Source of the DNA: Coriaria nepalensis
Lineage: Eukaryota; Streptophyta; Magnoliopsida; Cucurbitales; Coriariaceae
NCBI GenBank assembly: GCA_027186245.1
Contig: CP114500.1
Span: 6,644,001-6,708,000 of the forward strand
DNA: 64,000 nt
Direction: 5' to 3'
In this document: positions 10,264-24,100 of the stretch, piece by piece
Numbering within the stretch: the stretch's first letter is position 1
How the letters are laid out: each line of letters begins with the position of its first letter
Translations under genes and position numbers: made by a program
Notes under the pieces: generated by a model
The model's database searches: none
Told to the model about the DNA's origin: nothing
What the model saw: the letters and a program-made list of their open reading frames with translations, nothing else

Positions 10264-12085
10264 TTCATCTTTCACCTCTGTATACTCTCTTTTTACCTTT
10301 ATTTATGATTACAGATGTCTCGTGTGTGGGGTCTACTTGTGATTTATTTTGTTTATATTTTCTCTTTTATCCATTAATCATACAATTATTAAGACATTTT
10401 CAATTTGTGAAATAGGGTCCCATTGATTAAAAGCTAAGGTCTTAAAATTTGTGAAAAATCTTATCTAGATCGTCATGAGACGGTAGTTTTCATGGATTGG
10501 AAGAGTTACTGAAACATGTTCTCTTTGTTAGTGTCTGAAATTGATTGAAACAGATGAGGGGTGGAATCTTGATGCTTAGATCATCAAAAACCAATCGAAA
10601 AGGCACACACCGCATATTCTCACCATCATTTTGCAAGAAGTATGTAGTATGTATATATATACCTTTCAAACCCCACTCCACTACAATAAGCAAGCATACA
10701 TTATTTTTCTCACTCTTGTATTATTAGGACCCACTCGTGTAAAATATCTTGTCCCCCCTCTCTCTCTCTCACTTATATAAATGCTTCTCTTCTTTAATTC
10801 ATTTGTAGTGGAAAAATTAAAAATTAAAAAAAAATTAAAAAAAAAATTATCGTCTTTTTCCTATAGTCATGCAGATTGCAATCTATATTATGTATTCATT
10901 CGGCCAAAAACAAAAGTAGAGGGTAGAAATTGTAAAGACCGTCAAAAATAGGGATGGGACAGAAATTAAAATTTGACCCCTTCGACTTCTCCCAAAAGTT
11001 AATTTCTCCCCCCATTTAGTAACTTTCGATTAAAATTTAAGTTATATATGAACATAAATGAATCTTTTTAATTTTTATATGCCAAATCTATATATAGGTC
11101 TTATCACTTAAATTAAGCTATTGAGTTTCTATATATATATATATATAACCAGGCATTCTCTTTCTCTCTTCTCTGGTGTTTTCAGTACGGGCGATCGTGA
11201 ATATAAATCTTGCATCAATAAATTATACACAGTGTCCTCTTTCTTTCTTAAACAAGAGAGAGAAACAGTAGACGTAATAATCAAACCCATAAAACGATCT
11301 ACAAAAGACGTTTAAGAAATTAAGATGAATACTTATTAAAGTCAACATAGATTTATATTGACACTACGGATGTAAGAATGTTGTTTCCTAGATTCATTCC
11401 TATGAATCAATCAATCCATGTTATCCGTTTTTTTTTTTTGGTGCCCAAAAAAGAAGTAAAAATACAAGAGGCAGCCCAGAAAACATTGATCCTAACGATA
11501 AGTTACTACAATTTATTTATTTATTTTCATTCTCTTCATCAATTCATCTGCATCTTCTTTTTTTTTTTTTTTTTTTTAATTATTAATTTATTTAAATATT
11601 ATTATTTCTTACTATTTACCGATACATTTTGGTTTACAGGACAAATAAAAGAAAGAAAAAAAGCGGCTGCTGTGTACGCCAAAAAACCGGTGGAAGAAAG
11701 AGTCTCCCTCCGTTCAATCAATTCCAGCTAGAGAATCAAAACCTGGAGAGATTAGGTAAAAGGAAAGAAATTTTAAACAATTAAATCCAGAGCTTAAGGT
11801 GGTTGCTAAAATTGAGATCGGACAGAATTGTACAAGTCTCGTAGAATTGAAAGAAAACTTTTTTTGTTTTGAGAGTTAAATATTTTCTGGAGTGAAAGAT
11901 TGATTAGTGTTCTTGAGCGGGTGGTTTTGATTTGTGTCCTTGTTGGGTTTTCGTGGGTGTTTTTTTGTCCCCGAAATGGGTCGGAGAGAGTTTTCGATTT
12001 GGCTTCTGTTTCTGAAAGGAGAGATTTCATTTTAGGTGGTTCGAAAAAAGAAAAAAAAAAGGGGGTGGGCGGTTTGGTTTTTCGG
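10264..12085. other. Intergenic region and likely promoter/5' UTR of the CW-family gene
   Basis: It holds a TATATATATA tract near 10651, a CT run near 10757-10770, an (AT)n run at about 11130-11147 and a run of about 19 T near 11559. From about 11640 the composition becomes less AT-rich, which suggests the transcribed leader of the gene starting at 12086. The open frame at 11900-12085 has no ATG of its own before 12086. No separate gene is visible. Confidence 0.5.
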
Positions 12086-15000
12086 ATGATTTCCGTGGGG
12101 AGGAGAAGGGATGCGAGAAAGGAGATCGAATTAGGCAGTGGCGGCGGATTTGGTGGTGGAGAGATGGAAGCTGAGCTCGAAGAAGGAGAAGCTTGTTCCT
12201 ACCAAAATGAAGAAGAAGAAGAAGAAGAAGAGGGAGAAGAAGGAGAAGAAGAAGATTATAATGCAAGTATCGACCCTGATGCTCACTCCTATATCGTAAG
12301 GAAATTCTTGAACAAATTTCTACTTCCTTGCTTCATGGCTAGTTTGATTTTTCCTCTTTAATTTTCTGTTGACTTTCAGTTTGGTGAATTAGATCTAATC
12401 CAGGGTGTTGTATGGAATTGTGGGAATACTTTGATTCTTTAGCCCAGCTTTAAGATTGAACGGCAAAACTCTGAGAATTTTGGAAGCTGTGTTTTTAACT
12501 TTAATCCATTTTGCAGCAAGGGAAACATGCTTTGTTTGCTTTTACAGTTATGGTCATTAGATCACTGATATTATGTTCAAAGGTTCCTTCATTAGTACTT
12601 GTTTGCTAAAGGGATACAAAAACTGTGTGCAATTCACTGATTTGTACTATATTCAACTGAGTTTGTTCCAATGGGATCTGTTCTTAACAAGACAAATGAT
12701 GTAGTAGCCTGGAATGTAGACTACTTTTCCAATTCTGTTAGGTAGTCGTTGAATATATAAAGGGAATAATTGAGTGGCATTATAGGATTTATATGTTTCC
12801 CTTAAGTCCATCAAAGTTAGTGATGGAAACTTCAGACTACACGATGGCCATGAAGGATGATCCATATACCTGATTCTATCTTCAGGAGTAACTATTCTTA
12901 TTGTCTCTGAATCATTTATGACTATTTGTTTTTGCTGTGCGTATGATCACCTTATTTTTACTTCCTTCTTTAGGATGATAAGATTCAAGATGTTTTGGGA
13001 CACTTTCAGAAAGATTTTGAAGGTGGGGTGGTCTCCGCTGAGAATTTGGGTAAGTTATAAGTTAACAGAGTATAATAGTTCTTCTTTGTTTTGACACTAG
13101 ATTAATTTGGAGCTTACTACTCTAAGGATAATGTTATTCATGAGCTAAATTCATTTACCCACAGGGTCAAAATTTGGAGGCTATGGTTCATTTCTACCCA
13201 GCTATCAGCGTTCTCCAGCTTGGTCTCATCCTCGGACACCGCCAATAGTTCAAAATCACAGTATAACTAGATCTCCAAATAATTTGCAAAATGGGGTAAA
13301 ATGTTGAACTTTATCTTGGTTGATTTTAAACATTTTGATGATAATGTTATTTCAAAGATTAGTTCCAATAATGATATAAGTTCAACCATCTTACAGCAAG
13401 TGAGACTAGGACCATCTTCTACTAGCTCCTCATCTCGGGCCATGGCAAATGAGCCAACTACAATTGAATCAGTCAAAGCAAACCTAGTTAAGCCTTCTAT
13501 AGGAGCTAACAATCGTGCTCATAAACGTGGATCAGTAAGCACGAAATCTGATAATCTTACAAATCAGAAGACGTTGAAGGTTAGAGTTAAAGTGGGGTCC
13601 AGTAACTTCTCGACACAAAATAATCCCGAAATCTACTGTGATCTTGGCCTTCAGGACAGCCCGTCCGATAGTGAAGGAATCTCTCGGGATCTTCAACGTG
13701 CTGCATATGAATCTCCAACCAGTATCCTTAAGGTAAATTATCTACCTGTCATTTCCTTTCTTGTTCATAATGTGCATAAAATGATCCAAAATGTGTTTGT
13801 TTATGAACCAGATTATGACACGCTTTCCAGTTCAGAACAGTCCTCTTTTGTCCCCTCTTCCTTATAATCTAATAGAACTTTCTGAAAAAGAAAAACCTCA
13901 TAATAATGACCACAGATCTGATTTTGCAAAAAGTGGTAAAATGTTTGTTGACAACAAAGTGAAGCAGCAGCCAATGGAAAAGAATAATAAGAATGACATT
14001 TTGGTAACTTTGAAAAAGAAATCAGAAATGGACACATTTGCTTGTGAGGATATTGTTTCTAATACTTTAAGGCTTCCACTTTTATCAAAACTGGACCCAT
14101 TAGAGACATCGGTCACGCAAGGAGATGGGTCTGTGAAGCAAAAGCCGTGTATAGATGGAAAGGTTTGGGATAGAAAAGCAAATCATTCTCCAAAGAAGGA
14201 TGCCTATTTGAACGGGGAGAGAACATATGAATCCATTAAGGAAAACTCGAAGGGGAAGAATGCTATGAATGGTGAATTGATAGATCTTCACAAGAAGAAG
14301 GCTAGTCAGAAAGCTACACTTAATGAACATGATAGTACTACGTCTACTTCTGGGAAGGAACATGTATTTCCGGAAGTAAAACATAAATCAAAAGGAAGCT
14401 CAAGGATTTTTTCTTCTTCAATTCCTAAACTGAAAAATGGAACTGAAGTGGAGAATATCAAGTCTAAGGGAGAATTCGAAGACTTAAGATCGCAACAGGA
14501 CTTGGAGAGAGAGAAAGACAGATATAAGGATTTCTTTGGAGAATTGGAAGAAGAGGAAGAGAATCAAGTAGGTTCACTAGAAGTACCTTCTGAGGATCTC
14601 TTGAAGCAGCAATCTGATTTGTTCGAGAAAAGTTCTTCTGCCATTAACCGTGCATCAAAAGATAGATCAAGTGTTAGGAAAATGGATACACCAAATGTGG
14701 CCCATCACTCAATTGCAACCCCATCTGATGATGTGGACCTGGAAAAAGGCCAAGTTAAGTTCAGAGAGCAGCAGGAAGAACTTGATCTCCATTCCATTGG
14801 AGGTATATTGATTCTTACAGCAAAGTTTTGTTTTGCTTGTACAACTGTATAACTTGAATGTGTAAAATTCACTTATTGATTAAATCATCTAACACAGGTG
14901 ACGCCAAAAGCTTAAAGATGAAAAGTAGAAAGGACCGTGATCAAGATTTTTCTAGGGCTTCCAAGAAAATGAAGACCGAAAATGCTGATTTCATTGAAGA

Positions 15001-17956
15001 CAGTCGTGTATCAAACCACAAAGGAGCCATTGAAAATATTGCTCCTAGCATAAGTAGTGACTTTCCTGCTACTTCAGGTGGGAAGAAATGGCTTAAAAAC
15101 TCAGGGAGGTCTTCTTCTAAGCACTCAAAGTCTGATTCAAAAGAGAGGAGGCGAGTTTCTGTTGAAAAAGCAAGAAATGAAGTTCCTGCTGCCTTAGAAA
15201 ATGGGCCCCTAGAAATAGGAGATGGAGTTACAAAAAATAATGCAAAAAAGAGGAAAACAAAGGATGTTCAGGAAATTCAAACCTATCATGAGTCCATTAA
15301 TAACACACAGAATCTCCAAGAAAGCAGAGGGCTAGTGAAGGAGTTTAGCGAGAATGAATACAGGGAGGAAAAGAAGGCAAGAGTCTCAAAATCTGAGAGA
15401 AAAGAATCGAGAAGTAGTAAGGGAAGTGGTAAAAGTGAAAAGAGAGGTTCTCAGTCAAAGAGTTATAAACCTGGTAAACCTATTCAACCTTCTGTTGCAG
15501 CCACTTCAAGCTCTTCTAAGATTTCTACTTCACATAAAACCAAATCGAGCTTTCAGGATGTGAAAGGTTCGCCAGTAGAATCTGTTTCTTCATCACCTCT
15601 GAGAATTTCAAACCCAGATAAGCTTATTCCAACAGCTAAGGGGAGTAAAGATGATCGGCAAGGTACTAATATCTTTGCAACAAACAGTCCTAGAAAATGC
15701 TCTGATGATGAGGAGGATGGTGCAATTGAGAAGCTGCCTAGTACTCGAAGAAAGGACAATTCAGAGAGAGATCTTAGTCATAGTTCAGGCCGTAAGGCTA
15801 GATCAGAGGCTAGACCTCCTTCAAATAACAAAGCCCACCACCTTAAAAATCTTGATTTGGATAATCAAGGCCTAGTAGATTCTCAATATCCTTCAAGCAA
15901 GTCAGGTAAGAGTTCATCTTCACAAATGAAGGATAAGAATCGGAAGTCAGTTTCTGATCCCCTTGACATGGAAAAGTTTAAAACTTCTGATCCCTTTGAT
16001 GATGAATTGCAAGAAAGATCGCCTCCCTACAAGAAAAATTCTGAGAATGATAAAAGCAAGTTTCCAGAGAAGTCTCACGTCAAATTTGATGATATTGAAA
16101 ACAAGCATGTAAGCAAAAAAGATTCTCTTGGAAAAATTTCTGGTCAGAGTAGTAAAAGAGAGAGTTGGAATCAGCTGCTAGATTCCAATGGTGAAATGTC
16201 TTCTGATAAAACCAACAAAGTGGAAGTAGCCTCTGACAGAAGGAAGTCACTACCATTAGCAAGTTCCAATGGAGGTGAGAATGAGATTCCAAGCCTCTTG
16301 CCTCGGCCTAGTTCCCAAAAAGGGAATGTGTGTGATACTAAGGAAATAGATGTTTCTGAAGATAATGAGGCATTGAAGGGGAAAAAACAGATCAGAAAGA
16401 GTGATCATCAAAATGGAACTCAGAATCTTGGCTCAAAATATCCAGAAACCAATGGGTGTAGAACCAGTGATGCTCCAAGTCCAGCAAAAAGGGATTTCTG
16501 TAGTCAAGCTGCTAACAATGCTTTGAAAGAAGCTAAAGATCTAAAACACATGGCTGATCGACTAAAGGTTCTTACATGCACGTTATTTCTTAATTTTGTA
16601 TTTCTGCTCTTTCTTGTACCCTTATCCTTAAAGACTTGTGTTAATTTTCTTGGCAGAACTCTGGTTCTAATATGGAGAGCATAGGGCTTTACTTCGAAGC
16701 TGCCCTTAAGTTTCTTCATGGAGCTTCTTTACTTGAATCATGCAACAATGGGGCTCCAAAGCACATATATAGTAGCACAGCGAAACTATTTGGGTAAGTC
16801 AAGAGAAACCCCCATATACTTTTTGTCTCGTGGTAGATGCATTAAGTGCAATATTTTCAAGTATGTACAGTTCTCCTTTTCTTCTTCTCATCTTTGTTCT
16901 GTTAAGTTTTGATTGTTTCATTTGTTAATTTTGATGTTGTAGATGAAAGCGACTAGATCATAGATTTTTCCATAAACAGTCTCTTTTTGTGGCCTTGTTT
17001 TGATATTTTCCAATTCGAACAGGTTTTGTGCTCATGAGTTTGAGAAATCCAAAGACATGCTTTCAGCTGCTTTGGCATACAAATGCATGGAGGTGGCTTA
17101 CATGAGAGTAATTTATTCTTCACATAACAATGCAAGCAGAGACCAGAATGAGTTGCAGGCAGCTTTGAAAATGGTCCCTCCTGGTAATTAGCATAAAAAA
17201 TCAACCTTTTTTGTGTTATGAATCATCATCTTCATGTGCTGGTTTGATTGTATAAATGCTGAGCATTTAATGTCATGGCTAATGTTCTCTAAAGTTTATT
17301 GAAAGTTGCTTTGTTTTCAAAGATCTAGCAAGATTGGTTCACATACTACCTTCCCCATAGATGATTTTTTTAAGTGAATTTGATTTATTCATTCACGAAT
17401 ATATAGAAATCAGTGATTGCTAAATCTCATGTCATTGCATATTAAGAACAAGCATGTGCAAGCTTTTTAATGTTAAATTTCTTTATTCATAGCTGTCTTT
17501 GATGGTGCATTCTATTTTTCCAGGCGAATCTCCATCTTCTTCTGCTTCTGATGTTGATAACTTAAACAATCTTACGACGGGGGATAAGGGTGTCTTACCC
17601 AAAGGCATTAGCTCGCCCAAAATTGCAGGAAATTACGTCATTGCTGCTAAAAACCGTCCTAACTTTGTTCGGTTGCTAAATTTTGTAAGCATTCTTTAAA
17701 GTCCCTTGCCTTTTCAATCCCATAAAGTTTTGAGTTTTAGGCAATAATAAATTCTCTGCAGGCACAAGATGTAGAATCTGCCATGGAAGCATCTAGGAAA
17801 TCTCAGGTTGCTTATGCAGCTGTTAATGTGAGCTCGGAAGAGGCTAAGGCTGGAGAGGGTGTCTCTTGCATTAAGAGAGCTCTTGATTTTAATTTCCAAG
17901 ATGTAGAGGGTTTACTACGTTTGGTAAGGCTTGCTATGGATTCATTTAACCGATAA
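12086..17956 (+). CDS. Plant CW-type zinc-finger family protein lacking the CW domain, 10 exons, 1355 aa
   Basis: Exons: 12086-12295, 12974-13049, 13165-13295, 13397-13732, 13812-14802, 14898-16567, 16657-16793, 17023-17183, 17524-17684, 17762-17956, in phase throughout. The start MISVGRRRDARKE is the typical family start. An acidic Glu run follows, then KIQDVLGHFQKDFEGGVVSA and GGYGSFLPSYQRSPAWSHPR, the conserved N-terminal block. The middle is long, charged, Ser/Lys-rich and probably disordered. The C-terminal part from GLYFEAALKFLHGASLLE to RALDFNFQDVEGLLRLVRLA is the conserved helical end of the family. Relatives carry a CW domain (a histone H3K4-methyl reader with Trp/Cys) before a block like GDxKxxKxKxxxDQDxxRASKK. 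Here that block (exon 6) follows FREQQEELDLHSIGG directly, and the 95-bp intron 14803-14897 holds no CW sequence. A nuclear chromatin role is a family inference. Confidence 0.9.
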
Positions 17957-20856
17957 AACGAGTCATGTATGATCATGGTGGAAAATGAAATTAGACCCAT
18001 GGACAAGAAAGTTTTGTTTCATTGGCTTCACATCCCAAAATATGAAGGCTTAAATGAGAAGAGGGCTGGCGAAGAAAAAATATCCTAAATCTGCTTTCCA
18101 CCAAAGATTTCCCAATCTTAGGATTGTGTTATCTTTTTCCTTGTGGCATATAAGTCAACTTCCTTCAAACTGAAGAACTTTTTCACATGAAATCATATAG
18201 CTTTCTTGTTCAAGCATGTTATGTAAAGCGACTGGAAGAAGATGGCAATCTCGGGTAAGCTGGTCAACTGTATGTATTATCCAACATGCATATTAATATA
18301 CCCTACCGGCTTCTAATTTCTAGTGTTTTTCTTTCTTGGTTGGAGAAGGAATCATTTGACAAAACAATACAACAGAAAAACAATTCGACTGGCAGTTTAT
18401 GGCCGGCTAACAACTCAAGGTTTGCCCAAGTTACTTGACTTCAAGTTTAAGCTAATTAATCTATGAACTTAGTATAACTATATTTAATTGATTTACCATT
18501 TGTAATTTAATTTTCCTTTTGCAGGAGACCACACACTCAATATATATATATACAAGTCATCGAACCTAAGCTCAGCATGTGGGGCAACTCAGGTATAGTT
18601 TCTCCTTAACTAACTTCATACAATTTCTTTGATGGACGAAATGGTTGACTTCCCGTGCCAATTTATTATGTCTGGGTTAACAATAGAAACTCTGGTGGCT
18701 TTAATGGTGTGCATATACATTTCTGACAATTGTATACTCAATTCAATGGTAATGAGATTATCATATTTGCCATTTATCAAATCATAAGACGTGGCTGTCA
18801 TAATTGTCATAATTATTTAGGTTGTGTTTTCATATTATACCTATCGATGTTCATAATCCAAAACAGAGCTAAGGTTTTGATGTCAGGATGAAATAGATCT
18901 TCATAAGCAAACTCATTATTTATCTCGAAAATTGATTGGCAAGATGCTAACGGGATGATTTGAAAATTTCAACTGCAGGTTGAACAACAGGACACCTTCA
19001 GAATGATGTTTTTAGAAGACCCCCTGGCAGTGTACTAACTAGAGGGATCGACGGTTGATCATCGACCCACGGAGTAATGAAAATGCACAGGCTTTTGAGT
19101 TTTGATTAAGGATTTAAACAATGTATATTAGAACATTGGTGATTTGAGAATGAGAATGTACAAATTAGATGTTTTCTTCAGCCAAAAAAAGTGTAGAGAT
19201 TCAACTTGCCAAAAAGTCACTACAAGAGTTCAAGAGAATCAACACAGATAATAAAAAAAAATAGTTGGGTGCTTCATTGTAGTATTCCCAAAAACTAGAG
19301 GGTAGAGTTTTTAAATTGAACTAGGATAAGTTACAAAAAATTTGCATAAATTATAATGCACGTCTAGAAGATGTAATGAATAATTAATTTTAAGTTTAAA
19401 TTATAATAAATTTTTAATTTCATTAAATATGAAATATGCAAGGACTTGTCAGTATTACAATTATGGTTTATTTGGTCATGATTTTATGAGATCAAGAAAT
19501 AGAATTAATTATATTTTTATCATTTGGATATATTTCATTTATTATACAAAATGAAAATAACTTAATTTTTTATTTTTTGACTAAATAAAAATCGATTTTT
19601 CTCATTAATTGTTTAGAGAGTGATATTATCGAAAAAAAAATATGTAAATTTAATTTTTATATCTATTATTCTATTTTTTTACGAATCTCATTCTATTTAT
19701 GATTTTTAATAATTTTTATTCCACCCATCCTATATATTCTCATTTTACTTAAGAATCAGAACCAAACGAGCTATTAAATATTATTGAAATTTTAAATTTG
19801 ACTTAATATAAATAATTATTTATATCTTTATACCCTTAATTTAAACTTAATATTTTTAACCTGTTTTTTTTTTTTTTTTTTTTTATAATTCTTTTCAATT
19901 TCCACCCACCCACAACTACCGTCACCCTCCTTCACCGCTCCTACCACCTGGGTCCTTCGCCACCCACCGCTACTACTAACCTCTACTGCAGGTATTAAGC
20001 TATTAAAATTTTAATTACTCTTTCTTTCATTCTCGGTTTGGTGCTGATGCCACAAGAAAGGTGCTGGGATTTTCAGTCAAAATTGTTTATTTTTTAATTA
20101 ATAATTATTTAATTAATATAATAATATAAATTTAAGTTTATACTTCATATAATATTTATAATTACAAAATATTATCACAAAAATAACAAATTAATAATAA
20201 ATATTTATACAAAAATTATAAATAAAATTAATTCAATACTTATAATTATATTATTATAATTAAACGTTTAGTCCTTAACGGGATACTTTTGTTAGGGGTG
20301 AAGCTTTTCCCGGACAGTGACCAGTGACTCCGGTACCGGCATCAAGAATAAAAACTCTGTTTCTGTTTTTTTTTTATTTCCTGTATCTTCAGATTGGGAC
20401 CAAATCAATATAATAATCTTTTAATTCTCAATAACCTTTTAACTAATTAATTAAAATTAAAATTAAAATTTCAGTATAAAAGCGCAAAATAGAAATTAAA
20501 ATTTAAAAAATGGAAAAAAAAAAAAAAAACACAGAAAAATGAGAGAATTGAATAGAGCCATTGATCAGATAATTGTAGTCTGAGTTGTTTGAGTCCACAC
20601 TCTAATTTCGGAAAATGCGTTCATCACCTCAATAACTCAGAAATTAACTAAGAAAATGATTAACAAGAAGAAAACCATAAAACCGCGAAACCCTAAGAAC
20701 ACGATCAAGAAGAAGAATAAAGTGATTAAGGCTCAGAAGGATCCATTGGTATATTTTCTAATCATAAGGGAATTTCCCTCAGAAAATAGGTAGATTTTCA
20801 ACATCAACGCCTTATATTCGATAATTAAAGAAAAGAATGCACAAATATGCTCGATC
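17957..20856. other. AT-rich intergenic DNA
   Basis: The 3' UTR of the CW-family gene probably lies in the first few hundred bases. After that the DNA is AT-rich with A and T runs (for example about 22 T near 19867-19884) and an isolated C-rich patch at 19900-19990. A Lys-rich open stretch from an ATG near 20656 (MINKKKTIKPRNPKN) is too short and unmatched to call a gene. I see no gene or clear mobile element. Confidence 0.5.
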
Positions 20857-20990
20857 AGAGAGAGAGAGAGAGAGAGACGCTGAGATAGAATGGTGGGAGG
20901 GGAGCGAGAGAGAGAGAGAGAGCTCCACGTATATATAAGCCGTCTCTGTCAATTAGGGTTAGGGTTTTGAGGTCGGGAAAGAAGAAGAAA
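20857..20990 (+). promoter_or_regulatory. Promoter-like cluster: GA tracts, TATA box and telo-box, no clear gene behind it
   Basis: Two (GA)n tracts (about 20858-20877 and 20905-20921) are followed by a TATA-like TATATATAA near 20931 and then TTAGGGTTAGGGTTTTGAGG near 20953. The last is a telo-box of the kind found just after the start of plant ribosomal-protein and translation genes. The frame behind it (20967-21149) begins without an ATG and has a basic start (KKKKRLRRKK). It matches no protein I know. It could be the 5' end of a lost gene or of a non-coding RNA. Confidence 0.4.
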
Positions 20991-21149
20991 CGGCTGAGAA
21001 GGAAAAAGGTTGCTTCCAGAATCAGATGGACGGACCAGGCTGCTGCTTACAGATATATGATACCTGAGAGCTTGGCCCATACAAATATGGATCAATTGGG
21101 CCATCAAATATGGGCTGATTCTATTACGTATCTTGCAGTTTTGGGCTAA

Positions 21150-24100
21150 CTTGTGTGTCAAATATCAAATTTGGGCCAACTATTCAGTGTCTGTCAAAAA
21201 GATAATGACAGATAATTAGGTTAGTTTGTAGCAGTTAATGATAATCATAATTACTGTTGAACAAATTCCATGTACCTAATAATATTGGGGGCATATATCA
21301 TTTAACTTACTTTTGGTTTCCATTACGAGATTCTTTCTTCATTTGGTGATTATTAAAATCACATCATGTCACGAGTCACTCAATACTATATATTAAAAAA
21401 AATATGAATAATTAAATATTTTTTATTCGGTCATTCAAGAATCAATATTATCAAGAATCTTTATGTGTTAAGGCATAAGAATCGAAACTAACTATTATTA
21501 ATTACTAAATTATCGTACGAACTTTGATAGAATAGAATATTTTATTTTTTGATAAGACGAAGAGATATTTTATTTATATTAGAAAAATATATATTTATCC
21601 TCTTAATATAAATTATTGAAAATGCGAACGAAAATATTAAAAAAAAATATTTTATATTTTAAATTAAATAATAATAGATAGAAAAATCATATAATTTAGA
21701 AAATTATATAACCGATCTTATAAATAACGAAAAATAAGTTTTGATGATGATGATAATTACTAATGTAAAAAAATTAAAAATCTAAATTTATATATCGGTC
21801 CAAATCCAACCAAAAAACTTAGCTGGTCTTTTCTTCTTGTAGGTAAAACGAATCTAACCTCCACACCAAAAAGGTTGTTGTTCCAAGGATCATGTACCAT
21901 ATACAGTTCGGTACTCTGTCGGCTCAAATAAAAAGTGTTTTCAGATGATATATATATACGCTGTCGGTATAATAATACTCGCCCAAAGGTTCCCTATACA
22001 ATCACATTCATGTTTTTTCTCTGGTGTTGCTTTTTCACTGTTTGTAGTACTATAAACACTATCTTATACGAAAAATAGGGTTCCAGAAAGTAAACGGACC
22101 AAACAAAATTTCTAGTGAACCAAACGAATTCTCATTCTGGAAAAAAAAATATATTATAATTTTATATATATAAGAGATGCATTTTATAATATTATAATAT
22201 TATAATCATAAGAAATACCCAACAAAAAAAAAAAAAAAAAAAATCAGATTTAGAAATTGACGTTATCGATTTGCCATCATATGGAAGTGACAAATTTGAT
22301 GCAGAAAAAACCATAGGTAAGCTAGCAGTGGGTAATCTCAATCCAACACCAACATGTACGTACGACAGGGGGTTTAATTAATTAATTACATATAATAATA
22401 ATCGAAATTGGGTCTTTTTAGGTCAAAGTTTGGTTGTCTCTGTACTATAACAGCAACACGTGCTACGCTTTTAGTCCACAAATTCAAATTTGCATCAATA
22501 TTTAAAACATAGTTTTAGCAGCTAATTTGGAGTATTTAACAAATTAATTAGCACCTAACTTAAAGAAGGGGACCGATACTTACTTTTAAGTATACAACTG
22601 ATAAGTACTGATCCTCTAAGCTGGCTATCTTGCTGGCGATGTTCAAAAAGTTTTGAGGTTCAACCGGAAAGCGACCTCACTATTGTACCTAGTAGTAATT
22701 CAGATTACGACACAAATCTACTTAACCAACAACCTTACAAAAAAAAAGTTTTTCTTTGTTTTTTACTGTTCTTAATTACTTGCTAGCTCTTTGTAGTAGA
22801 TACAAGAAGTTTGACGACCTTAGTCTATTAAGAAATTTTTTTAGTATTGCTATTGAATTTTTTTTTTAAAGTTTTGAATAATGGTCATTCTCATTTCTTT
22901 ATTTAAATTATTTAATATTTTAAAGATTTTTTAATCTTAAAATCTTGTATATATCAAAATTGAATTCTGAAATACTATAAAGAAGATGAAGAACATGATA
23001 CTCTTTGTCGTCGGCAAAGGTGGGGGGGTAGGGGCTTCACAGGACCATCCACATCAAAATTGGGGAATTCATAAGAAGTTATATATATATATATATATAT
23101 TAATGACTTTACATGTATTAAGCTAAATAGATAACTGATAACTTAGTGATAGTAATCTCATCTGAGATCTAGTAAATCTAGGGTTAAATCTAGTAGATTT
23201 AGGGCTCAAGTCATACAGATATAATAGGGTGAGATTTCCCTCAAAGTGTTCCAAAGATAATGAATTTCTCTACTTCATTTGTTTAATGGATTATGGATCG
23301 AGTTTGTCTTTGCAATGCTTTGGCGAGCTAGTGATAACTTGCCATGACCGACCAACTCGTCCCTTCCGAATGATATGAGGACTGTGGCATATTCCTACTA
23401 TTAATTACAATATTTCATTCTTTTTTACACTTAAACCCCCTTCTAAGTAAATGTATTTGTAACATACATTCACTACAAACTGATAGAGTCAACCAGAAAG
23501 ATTAGTATTGATTAATGATAGATGTATATATAGAGCATTTTGATATATACATAAATACTCTCATTTCATTCCACTATTTGATTCAACGAAATGATGAGTT
23601 AAAAATGATTTTTGATTTCCATTTAAATGAAAGTCACAAAATGTACTTTTGGTGAAAATCAAAATAAGCATCCATTATATAAGGTTTTTTTTTTTTCATA
23701 TTTTAAAATTATATTATGATACTTAGGTACTTTTTGAAACTTTTTTTTTAAACTGATACGAAAAAATCATTATTTTCATTTTTATTTATACTAATTTCAT
23801 GTGTTACCAATCGGAAAACAAAAAATCATTATTTACATTCACATTCACATTTCATTCTCATTCTCATTCATATTTTTATTCCTACAAAAAAAATCGAACC
23901 AAACATCCCTAAAGGTATTTTTTGGTTTGCATCCGTAGGAAATCAAAACTCATAATGCTTCCGACTCGACTGTTTGGTATTCGTAAATTAAGAATGGTGG
24001 ACTCATACATTTCATTCTCAATTTTGGTTCAAATCTGGACCAATTCATATTCCACTCAAAAAGGTGGGAATGATTCATTCCCAATTTCTCTCCCATTTTT

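Noticed and set aside
11378..11731. 117-codon open frame upstream of the CW-family gene
   Set aside because: It is made of poly-Phe and other low-complexity residues from T runs, with no match.
14803..14897. Possible hidden CW domain in the intron between exons 5 and 6 of the CW-family gene
   Set aside because: The 95-bp intron is AT-rich with good GT and AG ends and no Trp/Cys pattern in any frame.
20967..21149. Ribosomal protein L41-like gene after the telo-box
   Set aside because: The basic stretch is short, has no ATG and does not match the L41 sequence.
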